A DNA stretch of 28,382 nt from JBFELO01 sp041552055 (GTDB lineage: Bacteria; Acidobacteriota; Thermoanaerobaculia; Thermoanaerobaculales; Sulfomarinibacteraceae), in the NCBI GenBank assembly GCA_041552055.1, contig JBFELO010000055.1:1-28382 (forward strand), written 5' to 3'. The notes below the pieces were generated by a model. The model was not told the origin of the DNA, searched no databases, and saw nothing but the letters and a program-made list of their open reading frames with translations. Each line of letters begins with the position of its first letter. Within the stretch, counting starts at the first letter, position 1. A program made the position numbers and the translations under genes. Of this stretch, positions 23,532-28,382 are shown piece by piece.

Positions 23532-24788
23532 GTGAATATGAAGAGAGTGCTCATGGGGGTCGGTGCAGCCGTGGTCCTCGCGCTCATCGTGTGGGCGAGC
23601 CTGCGCGACGCGAAACCGCGCGGCGATGAGGTCCAGGTGCAGGCCACCGAGCGTCGAACCGTGTCATCTCGGGTCAAGGCGACCGGCGAGATCACCCCGG
23701 AGAAGAGGGTGGACATCTCGGCCAAGGTGGTGGGCGAGATCATCAACCTCTCGGTGGTGGAGGGCCAGGAGGTTGACGCCGGACAGCTCCTGGTGGAGAT
23801 CGAGCGGGACCTCTATGAAGCGGCACGAGATCAGGCGCGTGCCGCACTCCGTCAGGCCGAGGTTTCGGTACGGCGTCAGGAGGTCCAGCTCGCCGATGCC
23901 GAGCGCAACCTTCGCCGTGTGACCGAGCTTCACTCGCAGGAGCTGGTGAGTCAGGAGGTGCTGGACGCGGCCCACCTGGGGGTCGACACGGCGCGGGTCG
24001 AACTCGAAGTCCAGCAACACGCCGTCGATCAGTACCGATCCGGATTCAAGCGCACCGAGGACGATCTGGCACGAACGACCATTCGCTCACCTATGCACGG
24101 CATCGTGATCCAGCTGAACGCCGAGCAGGGTGAGACTGTCGTGCCCGGCTCCACCAACTTGCCCGGCTCGGTGATCATGACGGTCGCCGACATGTCGACG
24201 CTGCTCGCCGAGGTCGAGGTCAACGAGGTCGATGTGGTGGATGTCGTGCTCGGCCAGACTGCCGAGGTCGAGGTCGATGCACTCGGCTCCGAGTCGCAGG
24301 CGGGCAACGTGGTCGAGATCGCCACCTCGGGACGAAGGGACGTGGCGTTGGGCACGATCAAGTTCCTGGTGAAGGTGGCGCTCGATGATCCTGATCCAAA
24401 CCTACGGCCTGCGATGACCGCCAAGGTGGACATCCTGACCGCCACCCGCGGGGACACTCTGACGGTGCCGATTCAAGCAGTCGTCAAACGCGCCCTCGAG
24501 GACGACGGCGGCGAGCTGAAGGACACCGAAGCCAAGGGGCTCGACAAGGTCGACGTGGTGTATCTGATCGAGGACGACGAGGCGGTGGTGCGCGCGGTCA
24601 CGACCGGGGTTGCGGACGATCTGTTCGTCGAGATCACCGAGGGCCTGGACGAAGGCGACGACGTCGTCGTGGGTCCATACCGGACGCTCAAGAACCTCCA
24701 CGCCGGCGATCGCGTGTGGTTTGCCGAGGCGGACGAGGACGAAGCGGACGACGCCACCGAGGAAGACGTCGAAGTGCGCATCGGCTGA
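23532..24788 (+). CDS. MacA/HlyD-type periplasmic adaptor protein
   Basis: This 418-residue membrane fusion protein bridges an inner-membrane ABC exporter to an outer-membrane channel. It has an N-terminal anchor (RVLMGVGAAVVLALIVWASL) and a lipoyl half-motif KVVGEIINLSVVEGQEVDAG. A helical hairpin follows (about 95-165), then the second half-motif TIRSPMHGIVIQLNAEQGE and beta-barrel and proximal domains ending in an acidic tail. The start is GTG 23532, with ATG 23538 two codons later as an equal option. It overlaps the ATPase start as TGATG, giving a coupled exporter operon. No TolC-like gene is in the window. Confidence 0.88.
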   Translation: MNMKRVLMGVGAAVVLALIVWASLRDAKPRGDEVQVQATERRTVSSRVKATGEITPEKRVDISAKVVGEIINLSVVEGQEVDAGQLLVEIERDLYEAARDQARAALRQAEVSVRRQEVQLADAERNLRRVTELHSQELVSQEVLDAAHLGVDTARVELEVQQHAVDQYRSGFKRTEDDLARTTIRSPMHGIVIQLNAEQGETVVPGSTNLPGSVIMTVADMSTLLAEVEVNEVDVVDVVLGQTAEVEVDALGSESQAGNVVEIATSGRRDVALGTIKFLVKVALDDPDPNLRPAMTAKVDILTATRGDTLTVPIQAVVKRALEDDGGELKDTEAKGLDKVDVVYLIEDDEAVVRAVTTGVADDLFVEITEGLDEGDDVVVGPYRTLKNLHAGDRVWFAEADEDEADDATEEDVEVRIG

Positions 24789-25486
24789 TGCTGATCTCCA
24801 TCCGCGACCTCTGCAAGATCTACCGCATGGGCGAAGTCGAGGTGCGCGCACTCGACGGTGTGGATCTCGAGGTCGAGGCGGGAGAGTACCTCGCGATCAT
24901 GGGCCCCTCGGGATCGGGAAAGTCCACGCTGATGAACCTGATCGGTTGCCTCGACACACCGACCTCCGGCAGCTATCTCCTGAACGACCAGCCGGTGTCG
25001 GGCCTGGAGGACTTCGAGCTCGCTCGCATTCGAAACCGTGAGGTCGGATTCGTGTTTCAGACCTTCAACCTGTTGACTCGGGCAACGGCCCTCGCCAACG
25101 TGGAGTTGCCGTTGATTTATGCACGGGTGCCGGCGGCCAGACGACACCAGCTGGCCCGCGACGCACTCGAAGAGGTCGGCCTGGGCGATCGTATCAAGCA
25201 CAAGCCGAACGAGCTCTCCGGCGGCCAGCGCCAACGCGTGGCATTGGCCAGGGCGCTGGTCAACCGACCTTCGATCTTGCTCGCCGATGAGCCCACGGGA
25301 AACCTCGACTCGCGAACCTCCGGGGAGATGATGGTCCTGTTCAACGAGCTCAACGCCGCCGGCAACACCATCGTGTTGGTGACCCACGAGGAGGACATTG
25401 CGGCCCACGCCCGGCGCGTGGTGCGCCTGTTGGACGGGCGGGTCGTGAGCGATCGATCGGTGGCGTCCAAGGAGCCACAGACATGA
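24788..25486 (+). CDS. MacB-type ABC exporter ATPase (LolD-like)
   Basis: The 232-residue ATPase has Walker A GPSGSGKS, Q-loop in FVFQTFNLL, signature LSGGQRQR, Walker B ILLADEPTG and the switch His in VTHEED. This is the LolD/MacB group that energises FtsX-like permeases by mechanotransmission. ATG 24788 overlaps the adaptor TGA; the ORF start at 24716 lies inside the adaptor gene. The stop overlaps the permease start as ATGA, so adaptor, ATPase and permease are encoded as one unit. The usual length for a stand-alone LolD-like protein is matched. Confidence 0.92.
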   Translation: MLISIRDLCKIYRMGEVEVRALDGVDLEVEAGEYLAIMGPSGSGKSTLMNLIGCLDTPTSGSYLLNDQPVSGLEDFELARIRNREVGFVFQTFNLLTRATALANVELPLIYARVPAARRHQLARDALEEVGLGDRIKHKPNELSGGQRQRVALARALVNRPSILLADEPTGNLDSRTSGEMMVLFNELNAAGNTIVLVTHEEDIAAHARRVVRLLDGRVVSDRSVASKEPQT

Positions 25487-26697
25487 TTTGGGACAACTTC
25501 CGGATCGCGCTCCAGGCCATCCGCGCCAACAAGTTACGGTCTCTCCTGACCACGCTGGGGATCATCATCGGGGTCGCAGCGGTGATCGCCGTGGTGTCGA
25601 TCGTCCAGGGGCTCAACCACGTGATCGCGGTTCAGTTGGAGGGCGTCGGCGCCACCTACATCAGGGTCCAGTGGAGGGATGATCCGAACGATCCGGACCT
25701 CGCGGGCCGCGAGGTCACACTGACGTATGAGGACGGCCTCGCGATCGCGGAGCGAGCAACGGCGATCGAGCACTTCAGCCCGATCTTCTTTCGTGGTGAG
25801 CGGGTCCACTTCCGTGATCGCCAGCACGCCACGACCCTGTTGGGGGTCGGATCCGCCCACCAAGAGGTCAACAACCACTGGGTCGAGCGAGGGCGGTTCT
25901 TCTCTCAGCTCGATCTCGACCGTCGGGCTCGGGTGTGCATCGTCGGTCTGGACATCGTCGACGAGCTGGAGCTCGGGGACGATGCCCTCGGTTCGCAGCT
26001 GATCGTGGGGAACAGCAGCTTCACCGTCGTCGGAATCATGGAGGAGATGGGCGAGATCTTCGGCCAGAGCCGTGACGACCTGATCCTGATTCCGGTCACG
26101 ACGGCGCGTGATCTGTACGGCCGGGACGCGTTCAACCGGCTCATCCTCGACTTCCAGGCAAGGACCGCGGAGCAGGTCGAGCTGGCGAGGGACCAGATCA
26201 TCGAGGTGCTGCGTGCCCGGCACCAGATTCCCGAGGGCAAGCGCGACGATTTCCGGGTGGTCTTGCAGGAAGAGATCCTCGAGACCAGCGGCTCGATCCT
26301 GGGCACCGTGACCAGCGTGGTAGCCGGGGTCGTCGGTGTCGCGCTGCTGGTGGGCGGCATCGGCATCATGAACATCATGTTGGTCTCGGTCACCGAGCGG
26401 ACGCGCGAAATCGGCGTGCGCAAGGCCGTGGGTGCACGCCGAACCGACATCCTGATCCAGTTCCTGATCGAGGCCGTGACCCTGTCCCTGCTCGGCGGGG
26501 TGGTCGGCGTCGTCGCGGGCTGGGGGTTGGGCGTTCTCGGGGCACGCGCGATTCCCGGGTTCCCGCCGGCCCATGTGCCGCTGTGGGCGGTCGCGATAGG
26601 CTTTGGGTTCGCCGCGCTGGTTGGAGTGTTCTTCGGCACCTATCCGGCGGCCAAGGCCTCCGCGCTCGATCCCATCGAGGCGCTGAGATACGAATAG
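25483..26697 (+). CDS. MacB-type ABC exporter permease (FtsX family)
   Basis: The 404-residue permease has one N-terminal helix after the sequence FRIALQAIRANKLRSLLTTL, then a periplasmic domain of about 230 residues (MacB-PCD type). Three C-terminal helices carry the FtsX signature MNIMLVSVTERTREIGVRKA and end DPIEALRYE. Together with the ATPase and adaptor it forms a tripartite-type exporter for peptides, lipoproteins or toxic compounds. The cargo is not evident. A hairpin overlaps the stop codon. Confidence 0.92.
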   Translation: MIWDNFRIALQAIRANKLRSLLTTLGIIIGVAAVIAVVSIVQGLNHVIAVQLEGVGATYIRVQWRDDPNDPDLAGREVTLTYEDGLAIAERATAIEHFSPIFFRGERVHFRDRQHATTLLGVGSAHQEVNNHWVERGRFFSQLDLDRRARVCIVGLDIVDELELGDDALGSQLIVGNSSFTVVGIMEEMGEIFGQSRDDLILIPVTTARDLYGRDAFNRLILDFQARTAEQVELARDQIIEVLRARHQIPEGKRDDFRVVLQEEILETSGSILGTVTSVVAGVVGVALLVGGIGIMNIMLVSVTERTREIGVRKAVGARRTDILIQFLIEAVTLSLLGGVVGVVAGWGLGVLGARAIPGFPPAHVPLWAVAIGFGFAALVGVFFGTYPAAKASALDPIEALRYE

Positions 26698-26718
26698 CAG
26701 TTCGCTTCGCGAATTGCT
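26696..26718. terminator. Hairpin overlapping the exporter permease stop codon
   Basis: AGCAGTTCGC (26696-26705) pairs with GCGAATTGCT (26709-26718) with one wobble and a TTC loop; the stop TAG is inside the left arm. There is no T tract. Confidence 0.4.
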
Positions 26719-26838
26719 GTGGAATGGAGAGGCACTTCGCGGCGCACGGCCCTCGAGAAGGGCTTGAGGCCTTGAGTGGTTCTCCAAGACTGCTCCGTGA
26801 ACTCCCCCGGGTCCCCAAGTCCCCAGGCCCTCGGTGGG

Positions 26839-26858
26839 CGGGTGGCCGGCTCCACCCG
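26839..26858. terminator. Candidate terminator before the VWFA-like gene end
   Basis: CGGGTGG (26839-26845) and CCACCCG (26852-26858) form a perfect 7-bp stem over a six-base loop, a few bases past the minus-strand stop at 26862. It lacks a T tract. It may serve both convergent genes. Confidence 0.4.
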
Positions 26859-26861
26859 ACT

Positions 26862-28208
26862 CTACCGTGCCAGGGCAATACCTTCAGCGCTCGGGTTCAG
26901 CGCAATCTCGTTCGGCAGGTAGGCCCCGTCCAGCCATACGATGACCTGTTTCCCGAGCTGTCGCTGCAGCTTGACGATTGCCTTGTTCATCGAAGTGGGC
27001 GACGTCACATCCTCCGCGGGCCCCCACGCGTTCGAGTACCTGTCCGGTGCCGTGGTCCACGCCACGAGTGGGACATTCAGGGCTCTCAGGTAATTCCGAA
27101 CGTCCTCCGGTGAATCTCGGCTCGACCGATCGGGGTCGGAACCGAGAACGAGCAACACTGCTCGGGGGGCGGGAGAGTGGGCCGCGTGCAGCCCGGCGAC
27201 TGCCACCGCATCGGCGATCTGTTGTCGAGGGCCTGGCGGACGGATCATCTGGCCGTGGCACAGCAACCACATCAGGCCGTCGCGGAAAAGTACGAACGGT
27301 TCCGTCACGGGAAACAGTTTGAGTTGGTTGACCGTCGGAGCCGACGCCCTCGGAAATGCCGACAGGAGCTGCACAGTTCCGCTCGATGCCTGGCTCTCTG
27401 TAAGTCTGCGAACGGTCTCAACGTTCCTCTTCTCGGGGCTGAGACCGTGCGGGAAATCGGAGTAGGCGCCACCGTTGAGACGCCGCTCCTGGATGGCGTG
27501 CAGGACATTGTCCGCCGACGTGTCGGCGATCATGACGAGGTTGGGCGGAGTCTGTTCGATCGCCGTCACAGCGGCGGGTCGTCCTGCGGCGAGGAGGCAG
27601 CCTTCGAGGTCACCGGCAGACAGACGGCGCGTCCGTTGGACCACCACGAGTGGCACCGCAGTCAATTCGGTACTCGTCTCGCCGCCCCCGGGACCGCCGA
27701 AGCTCACCTCGGAGTGGGAGACCAGCCCGCCGGCGAAATAGACTCGGGCACTCAAGAAGTGGATCTCGCCCGGATCTACCGGTGGCAGAGAGATTCTCCG
27801 GGGGTCATCGACTTCGATCGATACTCCGTCGAGTCTCGCCTCCACCGAGATCGGTTCGAGGTCCTTGGCGCTCTGCCAGATGATGCGCGCGGTCCTCGAT
27901 TTCGAATCCGGACCCTCTTTCAGAACGATTGACGATTCCACCGGTGGTCGGGGGAGGTTGACGACCTGCCGGTCGCGGGCGCACTCGTTCCCTGCGGCGT
28001 CGAAGGCGATCGCCTCGAGCACCAGCGGACGGAGTGTGCCGAAGTTGCAGGTCACACTCCAGGGCTTGCCGTGGCGAATGCCGACCGTTTCGCCATCCAG
28101 CCGGAACTCGACCGCGGCGACGTCGCCGGTCACGGCCACCTCCACGATCTGTGGTCCGGTGACCAGCGTCAGAAACAGGGTCACGAAGGTGACGGTGGCG
28201 TTGCTCAC
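26862..28208 (-). CDS. Secreted VWFA-like domain protein
   Basis: The 448-residue protein opens with a hydrophobic signal-like stretch (VTFVTLFLTLVTGPQIVEVAV) and Ig-like beta regions (AVEFRLDGETVGIRHGKPWS and similar). It ends with a VWFA-like fold: LVMIADTSADNVLHAI in the place of the DxSxS motif, RAVLLVLGSDPDRSSRDSPE, and VRNYLRALNVPLVAWTTAP. The metal-coordinating site is only partly kept. Such proteins are common in Acidobacteriota as secreted VWFA-related proteins. The start is GTG 28208, with GGAG four bases upstream and a promoter behind. Function is unknown; protein binding at the cell surface is the family's usual role. Confidence 0.78.
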   Translation of the reverse strand: MSNATVTFVTLFLTLVTGPQIVEVAVTGDVAAVEFRLDGETVGIRHGKPWSVTCNFGTLRPLVLEAIAFDAAGNECARDRQVVNLPRPPVESSIVLKEGPDSKSRTARIIWQSAKDLEPISVEARLDGVSIEVDDPRRISLPPVDPGEIHFLSARVYFAGGLVSHSEVSFGGPGGGETSTELTAVPLVVVQRTRRLSAGDLEGCLLAAGRPAAVTAIEQTPPNLVMIADTSADNVLHAIQERRLNGGAYSDFPHGLSPEKRNVETVRRLTESQASSGTVQLLSAFPRASAPTVNQLKLFPVTEPFVLFRDGLMWLLCHGQMIRPPGPRQQIADAVAVAGLHAAHSPAPRAVLLVLGSDPDRSSRDSPEDVRNYLRALNVPLVAWTTAPDRYSNAWGPAEDVTSPTSMNKAIVKLQRQLGKQVIVWLDGAYLPNEIALNPSAEGIALAR

Positions 28209-28258
28209 GATTCTCCACGCGTGCGCCGGCAGTTCGTTGGATCGGGTGTTCCGAAGCC

Positions 28259-28287
28259 ATTGTACGTGTCCCGCACGTGGTTGTCTC
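28259..28287 (-). promoter_or_regulatory. Promoter of the VWFA-like gene
   Basis: On the minus strand GAGACA (28282-28287) and TACAAT (28259-28264) are spaced 17 bases, the same pair of hexamers as at the zinc-ribbon gene. The start is expected near 28252, about 45 bases before the GTG. Confidence 0.6.
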
Positions 28288-28382
28288 CGGGCCCATGACT
28301 ACTCGGACGGCGAGGGCCGCGCCATCCCACGACGTCTTGCGACCCTCACGACGATGGACACGCGATCTCGAGCACGTCGCCG

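Noticed and set aside
1..28382. tRNA, rRNA, CRISPR, insertion sequence or attachment site
   Set aside because: I looked for cloverleaf ends, repeated spacers and transposase motifs on both strands and found none; a structure-based scan was not possible here.

Overview
The window is high-GC bacterial chromosome, densely coded on both strands, with no tRNA, rRNA, CRISPR array, insertion sequence or phage gene that I could see. The gene families (a secreted protein ending in PTTVLPQ at the left edge, a secreted VWFA-like protein with a degenerate metal site at the right edge, HdeD, Yip1 plus MacAB, and a small XRE regulator operon) look most like Acidobacteriota, possibly the Thermoanaerobaculia lineage. 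That placement is inference from family resemblance, not a database result.

Left third (about 0.6-8.8 kb): a carotenoid locus in two convergent arms. The plus arm is crtE, an ABC-2 exporter (ATPase plus permease) and crtZ. The minus arm is a cysteine-free thioredoxin-fold protein, crtY, crtI and crtB, with GTGA overlaps at the first two junctions. Together the enzymes predict GGPP to phytoene to lycopene to beta-carotene to zeaxanthin. The two non-enzymatic elements, the ABC exporter and the redox-dead thioredoxin-fold protein, are the unexplained parts.

Middle (8.9-19.7 kb): an HdeD-type membrane protein with a long charged tail; a minus-strand pair of CPBP intramembrane protease and YheT-type hydrolase; a secreted DUF11-like protein; a membrane-anchored DUF362 protein; a PabB-PabC fusion for p-aminobenzoate synthesis; and a long-chain acyl-CoA synthetase followed by a small zinc-ribbon protein that may be translated from a leaderless transcript.

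Right third (19.8-28.4 kb): a 53-residue lysine-rich small protein started at TTG; a compact operon of an XRE regulator and three small membrane proteins (68, 97 and 26 residues) behind a strong promoter that coincides with TTGACA/TGTCAA palindromes; a LarA-like (DUF2088) protein; a Yip1-MacA-MacB-type ABC export operon; and the secreted VWFA-like protein.

Promoters are unusually readable by eye. Several intergenic regions carry a -10 of TACAAT or TACATT placed 17-18 bases from a recognisable -35. Best candidates for something undescribed are the XRE/small-membrane-protein operon and the exporter and thioredoxin-fold partners of the carotenoid genes.
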